A DNA stretch of 64,000 nucleotides from the NCBI GenBank assembly GCA_007258455.2, contig VDFB02270651.1, positions 487,215,074-487,279,073 of the forward strand, written 5' to 3'. The notes under the pieces are model-generated. The model saw only the letters and a list, made by a program, of their open reading frames with translations. It searched no databases and had not been told where the DNA came from. The stretch's first letter is position 1. Each line of letters opens with the position of its first letter. Shown here in pieces: positions 21,700-32,660 of this stretch. The position numbers and the translations under genes were made by a program. This DNA is from Sequoia sempervirens (lineage: Eukaryota > Streptophyta > Pinopsida > Cupressales > Cupressaceae).

Positions 21700-22440
21700 G
21701 TGCAGGTACCACCAAATTGGTATTTTTCAAATCTGTATTCCTTGAGTGAGAGAAATTCAAGAAGAGAAGAGGAAAGCGAGACATGTAGTATGTCTAAAAG
21801 AGGGAGATCAACTAGAGGTCAAAATATTAGAAGAAGATTCTGTAAATGCATGGAATTTTTTCTTGCTGAAGGGAGGTCATGTTATTATGATGATGAGAGC
21901 ATAGGTGATGTTGAGGTTCCCTTAAGGTACAAAATTCTATGGAAGAAATGGGTACCCAAGCAACTTCCTCCAATAAACACTGATTTGTTGTCAACAAGAT
22001 GATATATCGCATAGCACCATCGTCATTACATGGTTTGGGCCTATTTTGCATGGAAGGCATAAAGGTCTATTACAAAAAAGTTACTGAATTGATGGAGTAT
22101 GTCAGACCCTATTACAGTTACAAAGATCGGATGCAACTAGTTTGATATACACGAAGTATGTGTAGGTATGCACTGTCAACAAATTATATACAGCTAAAAT
22201 ATAATGATCAAAATAAAGGAGTGACTATGTACATTGATAGAAGGCCAAAAGTATCAAGGAATATTGTAGGGTTTATAAATAGTACATGACCTGAGTCAAC
22301 AAATAAGCAACCCAATTGCATATTTGAGGTGCATGAGGGAAACCATGTATTCGTATGTGCGATAAAATCAATAACTATAGGGGAAGAGTTGCTAATCAAT
22401 TACAATTTGAATCACTTAGTTACAAACACAGTTACTATGG
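21700..22440 (+). pseudogene. SET-domain-like protein remnant
   Basis: After a basic segment (SKRGRSTRGQNIRRRF, from the ATG at about 21790) the downstream frame, from about 22033, reads GLGLFCMEGIKVYYKKVTEL, then DRMQLV, RYALSTNYIQL, VTMYIDRRPKVSRNIVGFIN, CIFEVHEGNHVFVCAIKSI and TIGEELLINYNLN. A glycine-rich start, a GFIN-S block in place of N-H-S, a N-C-x-F-E strand and a terminal G-E-E-L-L-I-N-Y match the layout of a SET lysine methyltransferase fold. At least one frameshift and several stops are present. It is followed by transposase-like exons, so it may be a transposon passenger gene. Catalytic competence is excluded by the breaks. Confidence 0.55.
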
Positions 22441-23089
22441 GGGTGGTACATACTATTTACCATTTTACCCAACCTCTAATTAATGACTCGAATATACCAT
22501 TTTATTCTTATGGTATTTTTCATAAGTCTATTGGTTTCATTTTAGTAATGTCTTTTTATATTTAATTTTAGTCACAGTGGGACATTTATCATACGGAGAA
22601 GGCTCCAACCCAGAGCACAGATCGTGATGTATCTTCAAGCTCCTAGCCATGATTAGGGTACTACAAGTGCTGCTTGAGGAGTAGGGGTTGGTACAAGTGT
22701 CCATCTTGATCTTCCCATGCATATGTCATCTAACCCCATCATCCATTCATATATTGTTGTTTGAAATGACGGAAACACATACCATGCAGGCATCTGTTAG
22801 TGCACCCTCCGGCAGTGAACACATGCCAGAACGTGTGTCGGGACATGTACCTAGGGATGCAAAGGCCACTAGTACTAGTGATATTTTAGCAACATTTCTT
22901 GGATCTTCCCATATCACTAGTATAGGAACATTTCCGGTCACATTTGTGGTGACCAAGGATTTCATTCCCATAAAGATAGAGAAGGTCCTAGGTACTTTAA
23001 AATGTTTTAATTATTATTATATATAATTCAATTGAAATTTACTTATTGATTGCTCTTTTTAGACTATTGATCACATGATCATTTTGTAG

Positions 23090-23640
23090 GAAATGATATT
23101 TTTTATAGACATATAAGTGATATTACATTGGAGCTCTTTGGTCCCACCATATGCACATGGTGGAATACCAAAAATCAGGATTTAAAAAATGAGATCATTA
23201 ACCATTTAGTTGTGCTCTTCGGTGATAAAAAAATTCAACCAAACCAAGGTCCTTAAGAAAGCTGGTACCTATCTTAAGTATGTGAGGGACCAATATAGGT
23301 CACATTTTGAGAAGAACAAAAAGTATGAGTGTCTCCCCATGATTCTAGAGAGGGAGTGGAAGGACCTCGTGTTGGATGGAAAGGAGAAGGCTGAAAAGAA
23401 AAAAGGAAAGACACCACCAAGCCAAGGAAGGTATGTGATACTATCAACAATGTAATTTTATACTAATTACTCTTTCTTTTTACATAATCTAATGTATTTC
23501 AAACTTTTCATAGGCTTCCTGACACATTGAAGGCAACAAAGGCAAGACTAGAAAAACATGGGTAACAAAAACTTTGCTCTGGTGGTTATATGAAATTAGC
23601 CACATGAATTGTAAGTATCAATAAATGAAATATAGTATCC
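23090..23640 (+). pseudogene. En/Spm (Ptta)-like plant transposase exons
   Basis: The exon before about 23430 reads LELFGPTICTWWNTKNQDLK, EIINHLVVLFGDK, and after a frameshift AGTYLKYVRDQYRSHFEKNK and ECLPMILEREWKDLV, ending KGKTPPSQGR at a GTATGT donor. After an intron of about 85 bases (TTTCATAG acceptor, 23513) a second exon reads LPDTLKATKARLEKHG, a stop, QKLCSGGY. A basic K-x-R region followed by H-x-x-G-S-G-G-Y is the hallmark I know from plant Ptta/En-Spm transposase-family proteins (C replaces G here). Decayed, with frameshift and stop. Confidence 0.5.
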
Positions 23641-24039
23641 AAATAATAAATTGAAAATAATTTTGGTTTTATCACACCAAAGAAGAAAAATTCATGATCT
23701 TATGCAAAAATGTAGGGCTCTGAATTCAACAGAGTTCCCACAAAAGATGACTTGAAGATTTCCTTCTAGCAAGGCTATGGAGTCGTGGCTAAATGCCTAA
23801 GATTCTTGACTGGGAAAACACAACCTTCCACTACATATGACACACAAGTAAATAAACTCAATAAATTTTATTTAAAATTGAATACTTATGTAATTTATTC
23901 AATATTAATTTCCACCATAAAGTAATTACATGCCTATTTGTTTTAAACATTCAAGCAATGATAATATTGCACATGACATTGGAATGCAGCTTGGTGAGGG
24001 TGGAGCACAATCTACAGATGAAGGTCGTGGTGTGCATCC

Positions 24040-24480
24040 CAGTACTTTAGAGCACGTAGAGCATGATCAAGCTAGAGAAGATCAGGAACATGATGTGGCC
24101 CCATCAAGTAAAGAGGACCACTCTAAAGTTGTTTTAAAAATATTTAATTGCAATTAGTGTATTAATTAATGCAACCTTTCATGTTTCAACTTTAGAGCAT
24201 GTAGAGTGTGATGAACGTGTTGAGCATGATCAGGCTAGAGAAGATCAAGAACATGATGTGGCCCCATTAGGTAAATAGGACCACTCTAATGTTCTTTTAA
24301 ACATATTTAATTTCAATTGGTGTATTAATTAATGTAACCTTTTGTGTTTCAACTATAAATTAGGATTTAGAGGGTGTTCAACATGTTGAGCATGAGTCTA
24401 TAACAAAAATTTAGGAACATGATGAGGACCCATTAGGTAAAGAGAACCACTCTAATGTTCTTTTAATTAATGAAATACTT
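24040..24480 (+). repeat. Threefold tandem duplication of an exon-intron unit
   Basis: Three copies with a spacing of about 163 bases: GAGCATGATCAAGCTAGAGA at 24060, GAGCATGATCAGGCTAGAGA at about 24223, and a diverged GAGCATGAGTCTATAACAAA at about 24387. Each encodes an acidic peptide (EHDQAREDQEHDVAP in copy 1), reaches a GTAAAG donor-like site and then the same AT-rich intron with TGTATTAATTAATG. Downstream, 24541-24741 is open for 66 codons (RHEEMTRHTLRSQVE), probably the last exon of the same decayed gene. Confidence 0.65.
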
Positions 24481-24741
24481 ATAACAATAATAATAAAACA
24501 TATCTATTTAACATTTCTTTGTTATTGTAGTAGACCCCCCTTGCAGTGGCGTCCACGTCATGAGGAGATGACGAGGCATACATTAAGATCACAAGTAGAG
24601 TGTAGAAAAACTAAAGGTGGGAGAGATTATTTAGAAAACAATACTCCAGTTCAAAAAAATTTAGCTTTAAAAAAGAAACAAAAAAGAAGTGATTGTAATC
24701 ATATCATGACAACCATATTTTTGATAATATGTAAAAACTGA

Positions 24742-25861
24742 AAGAATGAATATTATATGTTAATGAATGAATGTGAATATGTTAATTAATGAATTTTATA
24801 TGTTAATGAATGAATGATTAATGTTATATGATTGGGTATGGGGAATTGAGATTGATGTGAGGATGTGAGGGGGGAAAAATGAGCTTCCACTATCATTTGG
24901 TTGGCCCTACTAAGTAGAGAATATTAAACTATTCTCAAAACAAAGAGAATGCATTTAAGGTAATTCACTTTTCAATATAAGAAATGTATCATTTGAAGCA
25001 TCAAAACAATATGCAAAGATGAAAGAAAGTCCTAAATTTTCACTATGGTGGCAAAAAAATGATTCTTTATACCTTGAATCCATGCTTTACATCATAATTT
25101 GAAGTTGTTTCCATTCCAATGTTCTAAGTTTAGTTTGTTTGTATGGCTATGTATGAATACCACATTGTGTTGTGTGTGGATTTGGTTTCAAAGCTCTATT
25201 TCTTTTGTTTTTAGTGGTGACATAACTCTAAAATTTGACCTTTTGTGCATAATAGGTTAGTGGAAAATTGACAGCTCTAAAGGGTTTAGAGGTTTGATTG
25301 AGATAGATACATGACTATTTGGATCTTGTTGTTGACGAGAGGCTTCTACTTAACCATGAAATTTTGTAGCATCTATAGGTATACAAAAGTTTCTCTACTT
25401 ACATTCATTCTTGATCATAAATGTTGTAAATGATATTAACTCTTCAAACTTAAGATTCATTTTATTGTTATAATGATCAAAATTTTATACTTTTCTATAC
25501 ATTCAAGCATTCTCTTGCCCCCTACCCTTTGCTCTCTCTGCCCTCCTTTTAAGAATTTTCTTTGTCATAAGAGATTCACATTTTTCTCTCATTTACACAA
25601 ATTTATCTGAAGCACTAGGAGTGAATAAAGATATGTAAAAGATGATGGATTATGTCTAAACAAAAACTTTCCATCTTATAGCTAATTAAATCCTTAATAC
25701 TTGAATAGTTTAGAGCTCGAATAATGCTTGTATATGCATGTGTAGCAATAAGGGAGCCTATGTGAAGATTGAAATTTAAAACATCACTTTGGTATTTCTC
25801 CTTAGGTAGTGAACTAATATTTTGAGTAATACAAACCTACACACACATTGATATTTTTCAG
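24742..25861. other. No gene recognised
   Basis: AT-rich DNA with short repeats of AATGAATGAAT at 24755-24820. No reliable coding segment seen. Confidence 0.35.
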
Positions 25862-26362
25862 CATTGCATTGAGGAAACTTTTTTCTCTTATACCTACCCT
25901 CGGCTAGACATGGAGGTATATAATATTCATTTCTAGGATTTTCTGTAAGTAGTTAATTTCACAGAGGAAGACTACAATCTTCTTAATGTCCTGTCAGGTG
26001 TAAAAGCATATGAATCACTTGCTGAAGGCACCATTTTGTATTCATCCAAAAACTAGTTTGTTCTTTTTTTTTTATGTTTCTTGCATGTGTTTTTTTAGGC
26101 TCTAGAGATGTAGCTCAGCTCTTTCCTTTGTACTTTTCATCTATTTTTATGATTATAGTATATTTTCCTCATAATTTTTTATGTAGATCTACTTGTAACC
26201 TTATTTTCTACCAATCAATTTTCAAACCAATCACATATTAGGGACCATTTCACTAACTTGAAGTCATTCATTACTTCATATGTTGCAGGTTGTGTCTGTG
26301 TGCTGATAAATCCTGATGATTGCGAGAAATTTAATCCTACAAGTGTACCCAATCTTTCTCAA
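25862..26362 (+). pseudogene. DNA primase small subunit, three-exon pseudogene fragment
   Basis: Three short exons keep correct splice sites and phases. Exon a 25862-25915 (after TTTTCAG, before GTATAT) reads ETFFSYTYPRLDME. Exon b 25998-26055 (after CTGTCAG, before GTTTGT) reads V-stop-KHMNHLLKAPFCIHPKT. Exon c 26289-26362 (after GTTGCAG, before GTAAAA) reads CVCVLINPDDCEKFNPTSVP and NLSQ. Y-P-R-L-D-x-x-V, NHLLK-x-P-F-x-x-HPKT and (R)VCVPI-x-P are the best-known conserved blocks of eukaryotic primase small subunit (PRIM1/PriS), which makes RNA primers with DNA polymerase alpha. Exon b has TAA at 26001-26003. Catalytic N-terminal exons were not found. Either a gene fragment captured by a transposon or the remnant of a host gene. 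Confidence 0.75.
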
Positions 26363-27287
26363 GTAAAAGTATTACCTTATTTTATAGTACTTTAAATGGT
26401 TAATTGAAGATGCTTCTTTAGATCTGAGATAGTTGAACCATGGATTAAAATATGGTATTAGATGGGCAGTATATTGATAAAACTGAGGTCCATTGGAAAT
26501 AAATTACAAACATAATTTACTAGACCATGAATAGTGTTATAATTATAATTATTTCTCCTTTACCTACCTCTGCATTAATGAAAAAGATAGAAAATATTGG
26601 AAGTTCATTACATGTCTCATGTATGTGTTAGTATTTTAATTTTATTTAAGTTGTTCAAGAGCTTGGTTAGGTCAAAAATATGTTCTACAAGCTCTATTCT
26701 CTTGACACTACTTAAAATTTTCCCTACACATTTTCTCTTCAATCAAGATGTTTCTTAACTCCTTCCCTTGTTAGCCCTTGGTTGTTCTCAAGTGTAATGA
26801 TTTTTCTATGCATCTTATAGTCTGTATGTATGATCAATCATATCTTATGAAGCATGGATAACCTTTCATGGAATTGTTGTTGTGATTAGACAATTGCCAT
26901 TATGAGAATAATCATTTAATTTTTATGGAAGTAAGTCTTTTTCATATTATTTGACTTGGTATTGTAAACTTCTCTTTGTAGGATTCTCTAGGGGGGAACA
27001 ACAGAACTATGATGATAGGTAGAGTTGTACAACACAATAAATCATTTGGCATTATCAATATATTGCTTATAGAATACTTTGTACAAGTAAAATGGAATGT
27101 GCAATGACAATTGGTCTTGAATTCAAATATGAATATAAGTACATTATACACAAGAAGATGGTATCATTTCTATGATTTAAAGAGCCCAAAAATAATAAAA
27201 TTAATAGGTTCAATCTGATTACTTGCTCTTAGACACTTGTTTAATCAACGAGACCCTTAAAATGTCTTGTTGATAACTAGTAGTGTT
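26363..27287. other. No gene recognised
   Basis: AT-rich. No downstream primase exons, RNA gene or bounded repeat were found. Confidence 0.35.
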
Positions 27288-27655
27288 CAAAACTCCCCAA
27301 AAGGTCAGATCGATGTGACATTAGATCTGTCTTGCCAACGGAAGTCATTGAAAAGATATGGACTATCAGAGTGAGTTTTCTATCCTGTGTCGATGATTGA
27401 TCTCTCACTGATGGGTTGGATTCGGTGGTCATCACTAAGAGTCTTCATGATGATATGGTGTAGGTCTATTTAAAACTCTTGAAGAGGTCAAATCAGTGTG
27501 ACATTGGACCTGTCTTGCCGATGGAAGTCATCTGCAAGACATAGACTATCAGAGCAATTTTTTTATCCTATGCTGATGATTGATTTCTCATTGATGGGTT
27601 GGCTTCAGTGGTCATCACACAAAGTTTCTGTGATGGTACATTTCAATGAATATTT
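27288..27655. repeat. Two-copy tandem repeat, about 184-base unit
   Basis: The block containing GTGACATTAGATCTGTCTTGCC (about 27315) recurs as GTGACATTGGACCTGTCTTGCC (about 27498), followed in both by GGAAGTCAT, GACTATCAGAG, GATGATTGAT and GATGGGTTGG...GGTCATCAC. Copies are adjacent and moderately diverged. Confidence 0.8.
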
Positions 27656-28083
27656 AAAAAAAAAAATTGCATTGTTTCGTCACAATTTCAACAAAGGCCA
27701 CTGACGAATCACTAAAAAGGTCTGAAGAAGTTGCTATAGCTATGACGAAGGCTTCATCATAACTCCTTTCCCATTTCATCAAAATGGTGATGAACTTCTG
27801 GTGTTGTTTCAACACTTCCGAAGAGCCATTGCAATTGCATTTTGGTTGTAATTCGTCAGTGGATACATGAAAATTTTGTTGATATTTCGACAAAAATCTA
27901 AGCTATTTTATGATGTTGATGACCAACAAATATGTGTCATTATTTTGATGTTTAATTATTCGTCAGAATTTTCACAAAAAAATGGCAACAAAATTATTTT
28001 CGTCAATTCGTCGATTGTCTGAAAAATGTTGGTTGAATGACTGACGAATGTTTATATGAAAATTGAGTAAAATTCAGTAGTGT
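27656..28083. mobile_element. Possible terminal region of a CACTA-type DNA transposon
   Basis: Motif CTGACGAAT / ATTCGTCAG occurs at least four times in both orientations (about 27698, 27851, 27959, 28050), as in subterminal repeat regions, and the stretch ends CAGTAGTG, the reverse complement of CACTACTG. No matching CACTA start was found upstream, so the element cannot be bounded. The gypsy relic begins abruptly just after this end. Confidence 0.3.
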
Positions 28084-28119
28084 AAGAAACCAAGAAGAAA
28101 AAGGAAGGATACTAAAATA

Positions 28120-28560
28120 GTGCATGTCTTGGGAAACCTTGCAGATATCATGTTAGGGACTTCAAGATTATCGCACCCTCATCAAGAATATTTGATAGAA
28201 TTAGGGACAACAATAGATGTTGTAACAAAAGAAAAAATGAAATTACTTCAATTAGCCAACCTTAGACATACAAAAACTATTCTAAAAATAGCTGATTGGT
28301 CAACAGTTAAGCCTAAAGGAATCATTGAAGACTTAGTTATTGCATTAGTTTCTTGGGAATACCATGCCAATTTTAATGTTTTACAACCAAAGGTCAATAT
28401 TTCAGGCTACCCACTCATCCTTGGAAAACCCTAGTTAGCTACAATCGATACATTTATAGATTGTAGGTCTGGAAATATGATAATATCCAATGGGATAGTC
28501 ACCAAGAAGTTGGTTCTCTATCATCTAGCCCAACCTTATACTAACCTTGAGAAAACTATT
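28120..28560 (+). pseudogene. Retropepsin region of the Athila-like relic
   Basis: The 104-residue open stretch reads YLIELGTTIDVVTKEKM (the place of D-x-G-A-S-I-N), then KGIIEDLVIALVSWEYHANF, YPLILGKP, a stop in place of Trp, LATIDTFIDCRSGNMIISNG. The L-I-L-G-(R/K)-P-(W)-L-A-T flap-and-C-terminal block is typical of plant gypsy proteases. The catalytic Asp-Ser/Thr-Gly triad is not intact. Confidence 0.7.
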
Positions 28561-28874
28561 TGACCCACTTTAGATGAAGAAGATAACTATTCTCTGCAAA
28601 CATTAATGACTATAAAACACAAGCTTTTTTTGGATGATCAGGATGAAGATGAGCTCATTTCTCACATAATCCAGAACGGATGCGGCAAGAGCCCGTAGCA
28701 GCAAGAATATATTGCATTCCTACAAAACCCCTTGCAAAGTATTATACCTACCAATTCCTCAAAAGAAATATATTAGATCTTTGATTCCTTATTACCACAA
28801 TAGTGTGTACCAATAATTCCAAGCCTTGACCTCTCATCTATGCAAGAATCAATCAAGGAATTAGAAGTCATTCT

Positions 28875-29610
28875 ATGATTTTTTTTAATATAAACAATTC
28901 CTCAACTAAAGAACAAAAAAATTCCTTGCACACAATGTTGCAATTATACTCAACATCATATGCATGGGATCACCATGATATGAAACACATAGATCCTAAC
29001 TTATGTATGCACAAGATTTATATCAATGATGGTTATAGACCCATTCAGCAACCTCAAAGATATATGAACCCTGGTTTGAGAGACATAGTGAAAGTTGAAC
29101 TTCAAAAGCTTATTAATGGAGGTTTTATCTATCCTATATCTAACATTGAATGGGTCTCACCTTTGGTAATTGTTCCTAAGAAAGGTGAAATATGGATATT
29201 TTGTGTAGATTATAGGTCCAACTAAATACAACCACTAGGAAAAACCACTTTCCATTGCCCTTCATAGATCACGTGCTTGATTCTCTAGCTAGGAAGAAGT
29301 ACTTTTCATTCTTAGATGGTTTTAGTGGCTACAATTAGATAAAAGTTGCTCCAGAAGATCAGGAAAAAACTACATTCATGTGTCTTTAGGAGAGGTATGG
29401 CTACTATGTTTTACCCTTTGTCTTATGTAATGCTCCAACTACCTTTCAAAGGGTAGTACTTAGCATCTTTTATGATTATGAACATGATTGTATGAAGATA
29501 TATATGGATGATTTCACTAAATATAGTGAAATTTATGAGGAAGCCCTTGAAAATATGGAAAAGGTGTGAAAAAGATGTAAAGAACACAACCTGTCACTCA
29601 AAGATGATTT
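28875..29610 (+). pseudogene. Reverse transcriptase of the Athila-like relic
   Basis: Blocks in order are YRPIQQPQRYMNPGLRDIVK, INGGFIYPISNIEWVSPLVI, VPKKGEIWIFCVDYRSN, then in a shifted frame LPFIDHVLDSLARKKYFSFL, DGFSGYN, KVAPEDQEKTTF, and the catalytic YMDDF at 29501-29515. Stops and at least one frameshift near 29225 inactivate it. Confidence 0.85.
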
Positions 29611-30260
29611 TTTTTTATGATGATGAAACAAGGCATAGTATTAGGGAACTTCATATCTAGTACAAGAATTCAAGCTGATCCACATAAAATAGAAATTATA
29701 TCTTCATTACCTATTCCACAAAGTCAAAGAGATATCAAAATTTTCCTTGGCCATGCAGGCTACTACAAGCGGTTTATCAAACATTTTAGTAAAATTGTTG
29801 AACCATTATTTTTTTTTCGAAGTAGGGACATTGAATTTAAATAGAAATTAGAGTGCCAACACTCTTTTGAAGAGTTGAAGAAATATCTAACTCAAGCACC
29901 TATTTTGAGGGAACCAAATTGGACCTTACCTTTTTAATATACATACAAATTCTTTAGATTATGATATTGGAGCGATTTTGGGTCAGAAAGAAGGTAATAA
30001 AGAATATGCAATTTAATACATCAACAACAATCTTCAAGGAGTAGAGTTGAAGTATACTATTATAAAAAAGGTGATGCTTGCAATGGTGTATGATATAAAA
30101 AAATTTAGGCACTAAATTACTAGTTGTTCAGTTTTTGTCCATATAGACCATAGAACAATAAGATATTTGATGAACAACTCAATAGTTGGGGATAGATTGG
30201 TAAGATGGTTGATTCTTCTACAATAATTTGGCATTACCATAGCAACTGGGTAAGGAAAAT
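29610..30260 (+). pseudogene. RT thumb/connection and RNase H remnant
   Basis: 29617-29844 reads VLGNFISSTRIQADPHKIEI, then PQSQRDIKIFLGHAGYYKRF and IKHFSKIVEPL, the standard gypsy thumb-connection. The RNase H follows: FEELKKYLTQAPIL, IGAILGQKEG, ELKYTIIKKVMLAMVYDIKK and VHIDHRTIRYLMNNSIVGDR, with stops and frame changes. Confidence 0.8.
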
Positions 30261-30449
30261 GTAGTGGAAAATTTATTGTCAAGATTTCCAACACAATCAA
30301 GTGAAGGAGTGGTGGATGATTCATTTCTAGATGGACACCTATTTTCTCTAAATGTACATATACCCTGGTATGCTAATATTTCCAATTATTTGGTAACAGG
30401 GTAGATTCCACCACTTTTCTCCAAGTGAAAATAAACAACTAGTACACAA

Positions 30450-31690
30450 ATGTTTCCCACACTCCTAGGTATCAAGTTATCTATTTACACTAGCCTTGAC
30501 AACATCATGAGAAGGTGCATAAGGGAAGATGAGATTTTTCATATCATGAAGTATTTCCATGATGGTCCATGTAGAGATCATTTTGTAGCAAAAATAATAA
30601 CCTTTAAAATCATTACAACTAGCTATTATTCGCCCACTTTACACAAAGATGTTAAATACACCAGGAGCTGTGATAGTTTCCAAAGGATGGGAAGACCAAC
30701 AAAGAGTGATGAAATTCCATTGTAGCCTTAGTTAACATTAGCACCTTTTGACAAATGGGGTTTAGAATTTATTGGACCAATATCACCTACATCCAACAAC
30801 AAGGAATATATTCTTGTATACACTGATTACTTGACTAAGCGGGTGGAAATAAAGGCCTTGCAATTTTCCAAAGATGGAAATGTGGCTAAATTTTTGCATG
30901 AGGATATATTTACAAGGTATGAAGTACCTAGAGAAATTGTCACTGATCAAGGTACATAGATTACTTTTGACCTCATCACTAAATTGGTTGTTCAGAATAC
31001 CAAATTAGACACAAGAATTCAACACCTTACCAGCCTCAAGCTAATGGTCAACTAGAAGTCACTAATAGGGAGATTGAAAGTATTCTCACCAAGACAGTGC
31101 AACTACATATAAAAGATTGTGTTGCAAGGTTACTAGAAGTAGTATCAGCATACAAAACAACCTAGAAAACCACCACTATTTTTACACCACATGAATTATT
31201 ATATGGTAAGATAGTAGTCCTTCCTATTGAGTTTGAATATAAAACACTAAGGAAAATAACAGAACTAGAAATGGACTTAACAGGGGCTCAAAAGGAGAGG
31301 CTACACACATTAAATGGATTGGATGAGATTAGAATGGAAGCAATCCATCACACTAAGGTAGTGCAACAACAAATGATGAAATGGCATGATTTGTACATTA
31401 AAATAAAAGAGTTCAATATTGGAGACTAGGCACTACTATTTCATTCAAAGTATATAGACTTCAAAGGGAAGCTCCAATCAAGGAGGTTGGATCCCTATCA
31501 AATTAGTCAAGTTTATCCAAATGTAGTAACCATGCTGCATACAATAGATGCAGTTAGATTTTCACTTCTTGTAAATGGCCACAGATTGAAGCTATATAAG
31601 AAGCCATTATAGAAAGACGATTTCATATTCTCCTTGTTTCAACAATATGGTGCTCACAGTGAACCAAATACAAAATATAACACACAATAA
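30450..31690 (+). pseudogene. Integrase of the Athila-like relic
   Basis: Blocks are MKYFHDGPCRDHFVAKIITF (zinc-binding region), then PLTFDKWGLEFIGPISPTSN, YILVYTDYLTKRVEIKAL (first catalytic Asp), REIVTDQGT (second Asp), a shifted STPYQPQANGQLEVTNREI (catalytic Glu), and the C-terminal FNIGD, LLFHSKYIDFKGKLQSR, LDPYQI. Stops at several places. Confidence 0.85.
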
Positions 31691-32660
31691 TCATATTTTA
31701 GCAACAAATAATTTACCAAGCACTTCTGGTGACCCAAATATTGAGCTACATAGCTCAATCCCTATGATCATTGGGGATCAATTTATCACTCTATCTCACA
31801 AACACCCACTATAGGTTATAATGATGTTCAAAATATCTTCAAAGGGACCTATTTTTAAACATTCATAGAGGGTCGTGATGTTGTAGGAACCTATATCTTA
31901 ATAGTTGTCACCATTCTAAATAGGTATTAGCATTGTAGGTACCCATAGCACCGTCTAGTAGAAGAAAATGAAAATGAAAATTAGTTGGCACCATATTGAC
32001 TGCAAGTTCACACACATTCATTACAAACTATCCACATGTAATATACATCACTTCACAATAAGTACCCATGACATGATTCTTCTACTACCAATTCATATTT
32101 CAAATTTTTGAGTTGTCCCATTGCTAGCTCATACTGTAATAACCATCACATCAATTTCACATTCCACCCCACAATTCATTATCTTGTTATTTTTTGTCAC
32201 ATTGAAGAAAAAATCAGATACATTATTTTTGGTTTACATGTGTGGTGCATAGTTATCTCTTTCGGGTATGCTATCATGATTAATATAGTCTTCTTTAAAC
32301 TTTCATTATGTCTTTCATATTAATTCATGCACGCAAACTACTCATATCATTAATTTCCATAATTTCATATTTTAACCACCTCCCAATCCCAAACATGAAG
32401 TGAGGCCGCTTTAACAAGTAAGTTGGGGGTAGGGCACAATTTAGTCAGTCTTTTCATTAGTCTTTTCCAAATATGCCACCTAAATCAAATTCAATGGATT
32501 AAAAACAACATGCAAAACCCTCCTAATTACATCACATTTTTGCTACCATTTCCAATTGCTAGATTTCAAACCCTAAGAACTTAGGACCTATTCATGAGCT
32601 CAAATTAAGCTATTATTGAGAAGGAAAGTTGCAATCTAGTATGGTAGTACAATTTTATGA
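31691..32660. other. Non-coding link between pol and the downstream ORF
   Basis: AT-rich. A G-rich AAGTTGGGGGTAGGGC tract at 32421-32436 resembles a polypurine tract; whether it is an internal second tract or an old element boundary is unclear. Confidence 0.35.
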
